Below, piece by piece: positions 13,632 through 28,225 of a DNA stretch of 64,000 bases; within the stretch, counting starts at the first letter, position 1, and the number at the start of each line of letters is the position of its first letter. Made by a program: the position numbers and the translations under genes. The DNA comes from Adineta steineri (Eukaryota > Rotifera > Eurotatoria > Adinetida > Adinetidae): positions 186,001-250,000 of the forward strand of contig CAJNOI010000008.1 of assembly GCA_905250115.1 (NCBI GenBank), read 5' to 3'. Under the pieces are notes generated by a model that was not told the DNA's origin, made no database searches, and worked only from the letters and a program-made list of their open reading frames with translations.

Positions 13632-14697
13632 TTATATTTCTTCAATGTCACTACCGGGACCTTTAGCAAAATGTTTCATATTATTTTGAAGTGATTTCAT
13701 AAGTGCATGTGCATCACGACGCATTTCTTCATTATGTAATTGATCATAATCAGCTAAAGCTTCCTTTGAAAATGACAAAATACAAAAAATCTTAAAATTG
13801 ATTCTGTATATATATCGTACTTCATAAGCTTGTTTAGCTATTTTCAATGCATTCTCAGTTTTCGATTTTGAATTAAAACAAAAAACAGAATAATTAAGCA
13901 TTATACCAACGCGTACAGGATGATATGCTGGTAGATTATTTTCAGCTAATTCTTTTGCATTTAAATAACAATGATTAGCTTCATTTTGTAATGATTCTTT
14001 AAGATTTATTGAAGCTATTTCAATTTCATATCGTATAAAATCACCTTTCATACGTTCATAGAATGCAATTTGTTCAGCATCATTTCGTGCATTTGGTGTA
14101 AGAACATCTTTTACAATAGCTTATATTTCATAGAAAAATGAAAAAAAAAATGAAGCTTTACAATAGTTGATTTAAATATTTACTAAGTAATTCTTGACAT
14201 AAATTCCATAATTCATTAGCAATTTCTTCTCGATACTGTTCACATATCTGATAGCAAAAATTTTATTCATTGTCAAATTTTATATTCTTACATTTTTACC
14301 TGTGTTAATTTTATTTCATCAATTTTTTTACAATATGTGGAAAGATGACGAATTGCTATGAACATCAAAGGACATATTATTTATCTTTACTATCAGACAT
14401 ATTTACACACACACCTGTTCTTCGTGTTGTAACAGCATTTTTATAGGCAACAACAAGTAAATTTCTTTCATCAGCAGTTAATTTCTTTTTTAAATCAAGT
14501 ACATTTCTCATTTGTATTAACATATCTTCATAACGTAAAGCTTTTTCAGCTAAACGTGCACGATAAATATAATCCTCAACTGTAAATTTGGAATTTTTTG
14601 TATTTGATCCTAATTGATTTTCATCATTGATATTAACAATCAATGATTTTGTTTGTTTACGCATATTTTGAATATGATCTTCTATTTGATATGACAT
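13632..14697 (-). CDS. 14-3-3 phosphoprotein-binding adaptor (divergent C-terminus)
   Basis: Five exons: 14415-14697, 14300-14355, 14184-14247, 13821-14119, 13632-13763; 834 nt, 277 residues. The fold is clear from AEKALRYEDM, RNLLVVAYKNAVTTRR, the KMKGD-type segment MKGDFIRYEIEI, NLPAYHPVRVGIMLNYSVF and KIAKQAYE. The phosphate-contacting Lys (in AYKN), Arg (in TTRR) and Arg-Tyr (in FIRYE) are all present, so the groove should bind phosphopeptides. Known family role: cytosolic dimers that clamp phospho-Ser/Thr client proteins. Two oddities: an N-terminal extension of about 45 residues before the usual start, and a last exon (ADYDQLHNEEMRRDAHAL...) that departs from the usual terminal helix. 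An alternative in-frame ATG lies 18 nt upstream. I chose the start nearer the conserved region. Confidence 0.9.
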
Positions 14698-15359
14698 GAT
14701 AATTAATTTACACAATCATTATTAAGAAAAAACCAGAATGATTTCGATTCATTCAATATTTCAATATTTTTTTAAATGTGCGCGCACTCTTAGACTTGTT
14801 ATTTGTTGTACATTCGTATGATAATTAACTAATTTTGCACATTGGAATACCGTACGTATAAAACGGTAACCATCAAAATAAACAGAGTCTAATAAGCGTA
14901 AAAACCCTGGTAAATCGACGTCTCACTATATGTATATATATATTTATCGTTGTTGCACGTCTGTAACTAATCGGAAGGAAGACGTTTTACAATTTACTTC
15001 ATAATTACTTACCTATCTGTTAATGATGGTTTCACAGTGTTGAAAGTAGTTGATGATTATCATCGAAACAGGAGAGAAAGAGATATTGACAAGTAATTAA
15101 CTTTTTTTTGTTCGCCTAAATGATAGTTGCGGTAAAAAAAGAGAGTGAATGAAGAACGGGAAGAAGTGAAAATATGAATGCAAGAAAGTTGTCATCAAAA
15201 TAGCTTTGTATATGAAACGGCAAATGTGGACGAAAAATGACCTTGTAGTATGCGGTTTGCTTCATTGATTTTAATGGTAGTATTTAAAATGACAAGCAAA
15301 CAAGTGTTACATATACGTTACTTGTTGACTAGCTCTCTTGGTGGCATATTCATATAATT
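14698..15359. other. Divergent intergenic spacer, likely two promoters
   Basis: This 660 bp lies between the divergently transcribed 14-3-3 gene (-) and the EF-hand gene (+), so it should hold both promoters. A TATATA-like run lies at about 14930-14942. No gene is seen. Confidence 0.4.
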
Positions 15360-17884
15360 ATGGTTGACGCCGTGTTTAACCAAGCTGGTATTGACTTGTT
15401 TTTTTTTTCTTCTTAACAATATATACTAGTATTATGTTTTCTTTTCAACAGATCTTAATAAAGATCAACGACTTGATTTCAATGAATTTCGTAATCTTAT
15501 TGCCCAAAGTTTGGGTGCAGGAGCTGGAGCAGCAAGTTATGCAGGAAGTACAACCGCTGGTAATGGTGGTGCTAATCAATTTACAACAAGTTCGACTACT
15601 GGTGGTAATAATCAGTATACAACAAGTTCGTACGAAGCATCAGGACATGCCACCTTTGCTGAAGGTAATGGTACAAATGGAAGTTTTGGTAGTACTGGCG
15701 CAATCGGAGCAAGCCATGGAAATGAAACAGGTAATGTCGGCTGCGAGGGAAGCTATAGTTCTTATGAACGTTCATCGTTCACACCAACATCCGGTGTTGA
15801 TGTGACTGGCTTTGATGCCAACACATCAGCGGGTATTGGTGGGTTCGATGCTAGTTCAGCTAGTAGCTACGGAGCCGGCGGAATTGAAGCAAGCTCAGCA
15901 TCTGCTGTAGGTTATGGAGGTGGAGAAACTGCTGGTGCATCATCATCAACATTCGAAACAACTAGTTCACAAAATCAAGTACAAGTAAATGGCGGCGCCA
16001 ACGCTCAAAATCTGTACCAAGATCCTAATCCACAAATCATCCGACGACCAGCACAAGGTGGACCAGTAACATACACACAAAATGTTAAAATTCGATTTCT
16101 TCAACCACCACCTATTCCACCACCAGGCGTATAATCACTTCTTATTATATACACATACTTTTTTCATTTCAAAACTTTTATAATTTTTAGCCACTTATCA
16201 TTAAAGAAGTACGACCACCTCAACCACCACCACCACCACCACTTCGTGTTCGTCAACAAGCACCACCCCCACCTCAACCACCTCCACTTATTCTACGTGA
16301 AAAACCACCAGCGCCACCATCAAATACTGGTTCACAAACTGGTAAAAACAAAATATTCGTTCTTTTAAAGTACTAATTTTTATTGACACTTTTTTTTCTA
16401 GTTCTTCGACGATTACCTGCTATACCTGTCCCCCCTCGATCAGTAATTATCGAACGTTTACCAGCATTACCACCAAAACCACGTATGTTGTTTTCGTTCT
16501 ATTTTGTTTTTTCATATTACTAATTAAAAAATAATTAATTACTATTAGGTGATATTATCATCGAACGATGGGTTCCGTATTCACACACATCGAAACGAAA
16601 AACTATCGTGCAACGTGCAGAAGCAGCAAAAGACTATCCAAAACCACGTAATATTATCATTCAATATGAACCAGTACAAGTACGTGTTGTTCGACAATTC
16701 CAACGTCTCGGTGTTACACAAGAAAGTCCAGCTGCATATGTTCAACGCTATGGATCATCACTTTTAGAAGCACAAACATTAGTACAACAAGCTCGTGCTG
16801 CTGGTGTTGTTGAAGATATTGTATGATGAAATAATATTTCATAATATTTTTTTTTTCTAAATTTTTATATTATATTTTTTTTTAGTCACCACCAAAAGGT
16901 GGCCCTAGTCCTACAGGAAGTTCAGCATCACTTAATGGTGAATATAATAGTGCAGGTTCAACTGTTGGAGCAACCAGTGGTGTTGATCTTACAGCTGGTG
17001 GTGCAGGTTACGGAAGTGCTGGTGCTGATTTCACAAGTGCTGGTGCTGATTTCACAAGTGCCGGTGCTGAGCATTCAACTGGTAGTGTTGATTATTCAGG
17101 TGCTGCTGCTGATTTCTCAGGAGGTGAAGGTCTTGATTATACAACTGCTGGTGGTGATTATGCAACTGGTGGTGAAATTGGAACTTCTGCATCGCCTGCT
17201 CAATCATTGAATCGTAGTCGTAGCGGTAGTCAACACAGAAATGCAAGCATCAGTGGTGGTTATGGTACAACACAAGTTACTGGTGGTAGTCATAGAAATT
17301 CAGTCGCCACTGGTGGTTATGATACAACACATGTTACTGGTGGTAGTAGTCATAGAAATTCAGTCGCCAATGGTGGTTATGATACAACACATGTTAGTGG
17401 TGGTAGTCATAGAAATTCAGTCGCCACTGGTGGTTATGATACAACACAAGTTACTGGTGGTAGTCAACACAGAGCTTCAAACTTCACTGGCTTTGATACA
17501 ACTCAAGTTACTGGTGGTAGTCACAGAAATTCAACCGTCGCTGGTGGTTTCGAAACAGCACAAACTAGTGGTGGTAGTCACAGAGCTTCAAACTTCACAG
17601 GTTTTGATGCAACACAAGCTAGTGGTGTAGAAGGTTTTCCATCAACATACGAGAGAGGAACTTCATTTGCATCTCAAAGCGGTCGTGTACAATCTCCAGG
17701 AGCAGACTTCGTTGGTGCTAGTGCATCTGGATATGAAAGTTATAACGGTACAAGTGGTGTTGCTCATTCAGAAGATAGTGATCCAGCTACTATTGCCTTC
17801 AATGAAGCAGATTTGAATAAAGATGGTACACTTGATCCCAATGAATTTCGTCAATTTCTTAGCGCTCAATTTCAACATCGGTAA
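15360..17884 (+). CDS. EF-hand / proline-rich repeat protein, member 1 of a convergent paralogue pair
   Basis: Six exons: 15360-15387, 15452-16128, 16191-16341, 16402-16482, 16549-16820, 16886-17884; 2,208 nt, 735 residues. The first 28-bp exon supplies MVDAVFNQA, which completes an EF-hand loop DLNKDQRLDFNEF. A Gly/Ser/Ala-rich low-complexity region follows. Then comes a conserved core: DPNPQIIRRPA, YTQNVKIRFLQPPP, proline runs (KEVRPPQPPPPP), VIIERLPALPPKPR, DIIIERW, a basic stretch, VRVVRQFQRLGV and a helical QARAAGVVEDI. Exon 6 encodes Gly-rich tandem repeats of about 19 residues and ends with a second EF-hand (DLNKDGTLDPNEF). No signal peptide or TM is visible. I do not recognise the core as a named family. 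A Ca2+-responsive structural role is only a guess from the EF-hands and repeats. Confidence 0.8.
17255..17631 (+). repeat. Coding minisatellite, about 57-60 bp unit
   Basis: Six to seven tandem units encoding variants of GGYDTTHVTGGSHRNSVAT. Unit length shifts between 57 and 60 bp when an extra Ser or Gln codon appears, so the frame is always kept. Adjacent copies are nearly identical while outer copies diverge (GFDATQASG), suggesting recent slippage or unequal exchange inside the gene. Confidence 0.85.
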
Positions 17885-18612
17885 ATATAAAAAAAAACAT
17901 TTTTTTCTAATATAAATTTTATTGCATATGATAATTTAATTTTAGAACATAATGCTAACGATTGACTGATACTGACTTTAAAAAAAAATCATAAAAAAAA
18001 AAGAAGCTTCCGATTTGAAAAAATTCTTGTGATAAGGACAAGGACAAGAATTTTTCCTTCTCTCTTCGTTTTTTTTCTATCATTTCTTTTATGATATGCT
18101 TTCGTTCTGCTTCTTTTTCTCATTCTAATTGTTTATTTTTTCTTGCATCAATTATTTATTCATTTGCTTTTCTTGCTATTATTTTTATATATAGATAGAC
18201 TAATACTTATTCAGTTGTCATTATTCAGTTTTTGTCTCGCTTTTTTTTTCCTTACTTCAATAAATAAAACAGCAAACTAATCAAAATTGTAATCATAATA
18301 TTGATGATGATGTTGTTGATGATAATTATAATGATAAATATTAATTTATATATATTAGTTTATTCTGTATTTTTATAAATTGACCAGAACGTAATTACAA
18401 AAATATACTAGCAAAAGTTGAGTAGTTTAAAAAACATGAAATTAGTTTAAAAATATTAATATTAGTAATAATAAAAAAAAAGTAGAATTGAAATTGCAAG
18501 CTTGAATAATATTTTTGGAAGACCAATCTATACGTATTTCACTGTATTCATAATAAACGATACACAAAATGTTCAAATATTAATCATATTTTAGAATCCG
18601 ACAGTTCGGAAT
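17885..18612. other. Spacer between convergent genes (both 3' ends)
   Basis: AT-rich sequence between the two convergent EF-hand paralogues. It holds both 3' UTRs, with several AATAAA-like signals and a short run of TGATGATGATG near 18303. No coding sequence. Confidence 0.5.
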
Positions 18613-19973
18613 TCACTTATACATAAAACATCGTCCATTTTGACACCTAGTAGCTGTCGATGCTGAATCATTTGTACCATCAAGGTCATTATTTACAAGG
18701 GCAGTAGTATCTATACCAGCACCATATCTAGAAGTATCGATCGCAGCTGAGTAAGATGATGACTCATACGATGATGTACCACCAACATCAGATACTCCAG
18801 TGTCGAAATTTGCGACATTTTCAATAGTATGATTAGCTATTGTACTAGTGAGAGCTGGTGCTGACTATATATATGAGAGAATACATTTATTAATATTAAG
18901 ATTATAACATTAAATGACTTACAATATCTTCAACAACACCAGCAGCACGAGCTTGTGTTAATAATGTTTGTGTATCTAAAAGGGATTCTCCATAACGTTG
19001 AGCATATGCAGCAGGGTTTTCTTGTGTAACACCAAGACGTTGAAATTGTCGAACAACACGTACTTGAATGGGTTCATAATGAATAACAACATTACGTGGT
19101 TCTGGATACGGTTGAGCAGCTGCGGCGCGTTGAACGATAACTTTGCGTTTTGCGGCTACTTCATACGGTATCCACCGTTCGATGATAATATCTCCTAATA
19201 GTAATTAATTATTTTTTAATTAGTAATATGAAAAAACAAAATAGAACGAAAACAACATACGCGGTTTTGGTGGTAATGCTGGTAAATGTTCGATAATTAC
19301 TGTTCGAGGCGGGACAGGAGGAGCAGCCAATCGTCGAATAACTGGAAGAAAAAAAATCAATCAACAAATATAATGAATGATTTTTCTATGTTGTTACTTG
19401 TTCGAGAAGCTATACTAGCTGGTGGAATTGGTGGTCGTTCACGTAAAACAAGTGGAGGTGGTTGAGGAAGAGGAGGAGCTTGTTGTCGAATACGAAGTGG
19501 TGGTGGAGGTGGTGGTTGTGGTGGTCGTATTTCTTTGATGATGAGTGGCTTTAATAAAGAAAATATTGTGAGATTAAAGTCAGAAAAATAAATTGAAAAA
19601 AAAAACTTACACCTGGTGGTGGAGTAGGTGGTGGTTGAAGAAATCGAATTTTAACATTTTGTGTGTAAGCTACAGCACCGCTTGCCGCTGGACGACGTAT
19701 GATTTGTGGATTGGGATCTTTGAAGATACCTTGAGCATCAGTTTCATAGCGTTGAACAGTATTTGTTTGTGTAGTGATTCCATTTCCAGCTTTAGCATAT
19801 GCAAGATTGTCACTTAAAGCACCATCAGTTATTGATGATTCGTATGATGAGGACTGGTATGAAGATGAGTCAGTTGATTCAGTAGCACCAATAATATTTT
19901 GAAACTCGTTTAAATCAAGTCTTTGATCATGATTAACATCAGCTTGAGCAAATAAAGCATCAACAGCAGTCAT
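18613..19973 (-). CDS. EF-hand / proline-rich protein, member 2 of the convergent pair
   Basis: Five exons: 19611-19973, 19398-19548, 19261-19341, 18923-19194, 18613-18864; 1,119 nt, 372 residues. The three middle exons are 151, 81 and 272 bp, exactly the lengths in the convergent partner, and their proteins align almost residue for residue (PLIIKEIRPPQPPPPPP, VIIEHLPALPPKPR, DIIIERW, VRVVRQFQRLGVTQE, QARAAGVVEDI). The N-terminus has an EF-hand loop, DVNHDQRLDLNEF. The copy differs in three ways: the first intron of the partner is absent, the Gly-rich N-terminal region is short and Ser-rich, and exon 5 is only 84 codons with neither the tandem repeats nor a second EF-hand. It ends instead in a Cys-containing tail (CQNGRCFMYK). 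Function unknown. Confidence 0.8.
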
Positions 19974-20848
19974 TTTTCTGTAGTTTAATTACTAATATGG
20001 ACGATAATGTATAATAAAAACCACTAGTTCATATGGATTTATATACTCATAAGTTAGGTTAAAAGCATTCATGCGAATTAAACATGTCTTTCTTTTGTTT
20101 ATCATATCTCTTATTCCTTTAATTCATTGTTGTATTAAAAAATGAACGCATGTCATTTTTTTCTCTGTCAACCCTTTTCATATTTTATTGTACTGCCGAT
20201 AGCCTTGAAACTTCATTTTTTGTATCTCTATATTCTATGTTTACAATCAATTGTTCATAGTGCATGGTTACTGAGTATAACGATAAAAAAAGAAGGTATT
20301 ATGAAAGAAGGATTTTTAAACGGTACAGTGAATTGTAGTTTATTATGAGACATTGTTGTTGATGATTTCCTTAGTTTCATACTTCCCATGAAAAAATCTA
20401 GACGAGATCAAGGACAATGATAAAAAAGTATATTCTATGACATTCGATATTTGGATTGCTCTTCAATCAAAACAATTTTTATAGACAATAATGAATTCAT
20501 TCTTTAGTCATGTGTATCTTGAAAATATGTACCGAAAAATAGCTTGCTACAATAGCGATACAACATTTATCTGTTTTTCTAGAATAAACGTTAATCAATA
20601 TAAATTCATAAATGCAAGAGCAACTAGAATTTGCAAGACAAAAATCAATAATATTCTAGCTATGTCAATACTTAATTCGTGCGAAAATAACAAAAAATCT
20701 ACATAGAATAGATATTTTTATTAAGAAGTGACATCTCATGAAATTCTTTCTATTATTGGATAAACCATACCACCAATCAGCAAAAGATTACTAAATTCAT
20801 TCTAAGAAGAAAAAAAAAACTTTATTTCTTTTATTTGAAAAAAAATAC
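19974..20848. other. Divergent spacer upstream of TAF10
   Basis: The stretch between the EF-hand gene (-) and TAF10 (+) presumably contains both promoters. Small open frames (20142-20348, 20491-20706) have no recognisable domain and are biased in composition, so I do not call them genes. Confidence 0.4.
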
Positions 20849-21298
20849 ATGGCTTCTCGTACGGTAAATACACCTGCTAATGATGAAGAAGATCTAGCTA
20901 ATGTTGAAGATATCGAACAATTATGTAGTCAAATATCAAAATATGAACCATGTTTTCGTTTATCACTTATACAATATCATCTTAGACGATTAGGTATTGC
21001 ATGTAATGATGAACGTTTTATTAAGTTATTATCGTTATCATTTGAAACAATGGTAAATAAATTTTATCAATCAATATTTTATTTATTAGAATTATATTTT
21101 AAGGTTCGTTCAATTATATCCGATTGTGCTACTGTAAATAAAGACAATAATACATCATCAAAAACTCTTACAAGTGAATTACTCACTCAAACATTACTTA
21201 ATACAACAACAACATCAACAGATAATAATAATCAAACAATAACAAATTCACAACAAAATAATGATAATACATTAGATTTAAACGATTTGTTCGATTGA
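20849..21298 (+). CDS. TAF10: TAF10-like histone-fold subunit of TFIID/SAGA
   Basis: Two exons, 20849-21052 and 21104-21298, give 132 residues. The 51-nt intron (GTAAAT...TTTTAAG) is a multiple of three without a stop, so it is easily misread as coding. Removing it restores the TAF10 pattern. The helix-loop-helix YEPCFRLSLIQYHLRRLGI is followed by DERFIKLLSLSFETMV, then RSIISDC, and a later KTLTSELLTQTL matches the TLT-(E/D)-x-L stretch before the end of the fold. Known role: a histone-fold partner of TAF3/TAF8 in TFIID and SUPT7L in SAGA, in the nucleus. The N-terminus is short and the C-terminal tail is Thr/Asn-rich. The sequence is divergent, so the call rests on overall pattern rather than a diagnostic motif. 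Confidence 0.65.
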   Translation: MASRTVNTPANDEEDLANVEDIEQLCSQISKYEPCFRLSLIQYHLRRLGIACNDERFIKLLSLSFETMVNKFYQSIFYLLELYFKVRSIISDCATVNKDNNTSSKTLTSELLTQTLLNTTTTSTDNNNQTITNSQQNNDNTLDLNDLFD

Positions 21299-21811
21299 TA
21301 TTTTTGTAATATAGAAAATAAAAGGACAGAATGGATATAAATCAATCTTTTCTATTCAAAATAATTTCAACATGACTCTGAATATATACATATTTAACAG
21401 AATAGCTTAGAAAATATTTTCTTTTTTCATGCGGTTTCTATCTGTATTTTAACTTTAAATTCCATACATAAACACCACATATTTGTTAAAGATGAATCAT
21501 CAATAGATATAAATATTATTAGATTTTGATTATATATAATGAGAACAAGTGTAAATATCGACAAAGATTCGAAAATCAATTCTTTTTCACAATCTTAGGT
21601 GATTCGTTGCATTATTACCTTGAATCTGAGAACGTATAAAACTTAACAGACAACATACAACTGTATGTTTCTATAATAGGAGAGAGGGAGAAAAAAGAGA
21701 ATGTGGCATTATACATACCTACACGTTGGTCTCTCTATATGTTTGGTTGCGTCTGCATCATTGGCATCGTTTTTATGTTAGAAGAAAGAAATATAGATCC
21801 CCCAATCTCAA

Positions 21812-22558
21812 ATGACGAGTGATATAATTATAAATAAAGCAGATTTTCAACGTCATTTAAATGGTTGTGAACGACGTTTAAATGATTTAACCAATTCACT
21901 TCAATCAATAGAAAAATTTGCTCAAAAATTATTAATCAATAATAATGAAAAAGAACAAGAAATTTATTTCAAACAATTAGATGAAATAATACCACAAATT
22001 AAATTTCTTTATTCATCTATGATCACATTAGATCAATCATCATTTGTCGAAAATGGAAGAAAACGTATAGATTCTTTAAAAAGTAATCTTGAAAAAAATC
22101 GAATTAAATTTGAACAAATTCAACAATATGCTCGAATTAAATTTGGTTATGAATATAAATTAGATGATTTTGAAGAAATGAATGGTGAACAACAAGAACA
22201 ATCATTAAAATTAATCGAGAAAAAATCTAATGATGAACGAATTGAATTAGATGTTATTAAAGAACATACAGTTATTGTTAATGGTTTAGAAAAAGATATA
22301 AGTGAATTACATGGAGCATTTATTGATATTAATCGTCTTATACATGAACAAGGAGCAATGGTTGATACTATTGAACATGCATTAACAACTACAGATGTAA
22401 TCGTACATGAAGCAAAAGAAGCTATTCAAACAGCTGTTGATGTTAAAAAACGTTCGTCGCGTAAAAAATGGATTTTGATTTTTGTTCTTATTTCTATTTT
22501 AATTATTATTATAGTTATATTGTGTGTTATATATAAAGTTACTCCTCCTATTGGTTAA
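21812..22558 (+). CDS. Syntaxin-family Qa-type SNARE
   Basis: Single uninterrupted frame of 248 residues. Residues about 10-110 are predicted helical, with heptad-like spacing resembling an Habc bundle. A t-SNARE helix spans about 150-212 and contains IHEQGAMVDTIE, where Q180 is the ionic-layer glutamine of syntaxins. Basic residues (KKRSSRKKW) lead into a C-terminal anchor (about 220-241) with only a few lumenal residues, the normal tail-anchored layout. Known family role: pairing with R-, Qb- and Qc-SNAREs to fuse vesicles with a target membrane. Residues 150-190 are closer to syntaxins than to Qb/Qc SNAREs. I cannot say whether it acts at the plasma membrane or in endosomes. The lack of introns is unusual for this window. 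Confidence 0.85.
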   Translation: MTSDIIINKADFQRHLNGCERRLNDLTNSLQSIEKFAQKLLINNNEKEQEIYFKQLDEIIPQIKFLYSSMITLDQSSFVENGRKRIDSLKSNLEKNRIKFEQIQQYARIKFGYEYKLDDFEEMNGEQQEQSLKLIEKKSNDERIELDVIKEHTVIVNGLEKDISELHGAFIDINRLIHEQGAMVDTIEHALTTTDVIVHEAKEAIQTAVDVKKRSSRKKWILIFVLISILIIIIVILCVIYKVTPPIG

Positions 22559-24327
22559 CAGTAAATAAATATTTATCATCCTAGTCAAAAAAAACCGGCT
22601 AGTGATTTCTAATGTACAGTTAATTACCGCATTAATACTTTTTAAAAATTGATATTTTTTGTTAGTACTTCAATAAACCAGACAATTGTCAGTATTTGGA
22701 AGTTTCGGATATTAAACCTTTGCGAGTTAGTTTTTGACATTAAAAAATCTTGATTGTTTTTGTTTAATAATAATATGCATCATTACTAATCATTCTATAA
22801 GATAAAATATTTTATTTATTTTTTATGAAAAGAACTATTATTATCTAATTCCTTCACACGAATGACTTAGGAATTTAAAGAAACTCTCTTTTGCATTGCA
22901 AGAGTCCAGAGTCTAATAATTCAGTTGAATAATAATTGAAAGCTGTTAATATATTATAATGTTTATTCTCTAAAGTTTTATATTTTTATAATGTATCAAT
23001 AAGGTAATAAATTCTGCTAAGATCTCACAATAGTCTATGATATATATACTTATAAATAGAATTAGAATAGTTCATTCTTTCTATTACATTTTAATAGTGA
23101 TATGTAACATTAGGTCTGATGAAGTTGTAAACTATAAAAAAACTGTCACATTATTATAAATAAACATAATTAGGCTATATTATAAATTAATAATCGCATT
23201 ATTTGGAAGAGAATTAAAATACGTCTTGAAAAAAGTACATTGGCAACTTATCGTCAGTTATTATAAGACATCGTTCAGAATATCAATTAAATCCGTGCTT
23301 CCAGGTCTTCTGCTTTTATTCTGTTGTTTCTGGCTTTGACATATTTTCTGGTTTTTACATTTTTTATTTTTTTGATCAAAATGTTAAGTATTCTAGTGAA
23401 TCTTTTTGTTAAAAATGACAAGAAATGTTCTTATTCATATCTGACGAGGTTTCATCATTTTACTATCCTTCAGAATAACTCCACTCTCAGTGTCTACCGA
23501 AAATTTCCAATTCCTGTTTTTCATCGTAGTTCATTCTTTATCAACGTTTTACTTTAACGCATTATTTTTCCATATAGTCAGCTGATTCATGCGTATCGAT
23601 ATTTAACAAAGAATGATCAAAAAGATATTCCAGGACCAAAAAATATTTTCTATTTTTCAGACCTTAGGAACTGATAATGCTGATCAATTAAGTTTTAAAT
23701 TTTTCTTTTGTTCTTCACAATAATACTTATTGTTTCTTGTCTCATTGTCTCGGACACAGTATTGTTTAGGGATTAGTTAGTGCTGATTCTCTACCAAATA
23801 GTCTTTTTACAGCACTCAGGTGATCAGATCAAGTGGTTAAAGTGGCGTCGTTGATATACATAGAGATTTTAACATAAGCCAGACGTGTCATATTATTACT
23901 TAGACTTATTGTATCAAAATATCTAATTAATAAAACGTTCGTATATGTCATGCATTCCTCTTCTATACAACGTATTTGAGATATTCAGATAGAGAAAAAC
24001 TAGAAAGGAGAAGTAAGAATATGGAATAAAACAGGAAAGTGAACAAGATATTAGTTTACAACAATGATGTAAAGGACAGAACAAATTAGCATAGTAGGCT
24101 GCTTCATTGTAACATTTTTTCTCTGCTGTTTTTTTTGTATTACTATCATTAATAATGCATCTCTTTAGAAAAAAAAGACAAATGATTGCAGTGAACTTCT
24201 TTCAATCCTATCATCTGATCATAAATAAAATGTGAGCTTCTACAAGTTAATAGAATAATATTTGATTCCATAGAGAGAAAGTTTGATTGTCAGTTCAAAG
24301 TACGCAAATAAATGTCGAAATACTTGT
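22559..24327. other. AT-rich intergenic region with one possible coding relic
   Basis: No intact gene. A hydrophobic open frame at 23324-23557 is followed, at about 23580-23665, by a stretch readable as LIHAYRYLTK...IPGPKNI. The order (hydrophobic segment, then a Pro-Gly-Pro motif) recalls the start of a microsomal cytochrome P450, but there is no downstream P450 sequence. The region ends at a scaffold gap. Confidence 0.35.
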
Positions 24328-24427
24328 NNNNNNNNNNNNNNNNNNNNNNNNNNNNNNNNNNNNNNNNNNNNNNNNNNNNNNNNNNNNNNNNNNNNNNNNN
24401 NNNNNNNNNNNNNNNNNNNNNNNNNNN
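24328..24427. other. Assembly gap of exactly 100 N
   Basis: One hundred consecutive undetermined bases. A round length usually marks a scaffold join of unknown true size. It lies just beyond the incomplete 3' end of the malic enzyme gene. Confidence 0.98.
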
Positions 24428-27426
<2,999 letters not shown>

Positions 27427-28217
27427 TTTTTATCTAGAAATTATAGGTAAATTAATTATGAATTGATTCGTTTTTCTGGAAATTCTATAGTACATTGATT
27501 GATATACAAGTCATTCTATTTTTTTTGTTTGTTTGTTTTATATTCAATTGTATTGTTAATTTTTATCAAGAAATATATTAAATACAATTACATGTAAGAT
27601 TGAGTTAAGAACAAACTATCATATCAACAAAAATGTATCTTCGTTAGTTTTATTCATTCATGTGTAAAGTTTCTATAATGAATATTAAATAGTTCAATTA
27701 AGAACATATATTTTTATTATTTATAAATATAAGATCTTTAAAAACCTATTAGAAAATATCTTATATTTGAACTAGCCTAAAGGCATATAAATAGTTCTGG
27801 TGATCTAAATTGATCATCAGGAAAAACCTCCATTCTTTCCAAGCATTATAATGGAAATCAAATATCCGTTATATATCAAAGTATTTGCTCATTAGCAGAA
27901 AAGTCATGCACGTTCATTAGAAGGTATAATAAATATCGTGATTCCTATTTAAACATAACTATACTATAGTCTATGGAAAATTAGTTTACTTAGTGATCCA
28001 TTAATCACACAACATTTTAACAATAGTAGATTCATCTATATTTGTTCATTCGTATATACAAATAACGTGATAGAAATAATAAAATCTAAGTGAAAACGTT
28101 CACCCGCTGATATTTTATTTTTAATTCTTATTAAAACACGAGATTGTATGCCTATTAATGAGTTTAAATACATTCTTAAGAATAAAAGTCAATATGACAA
28201 AAAAATACAGAATTTAT
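27427..28217. other. Divergent spacer between malic enzyme and NPF genes
   Basis: AT-rich, with no open frame that looks coding. It is followed by the 8-bp target duplication of a MITE. Confidence 0.45.
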
Positions 28218-28225
28218 GATTCGCA

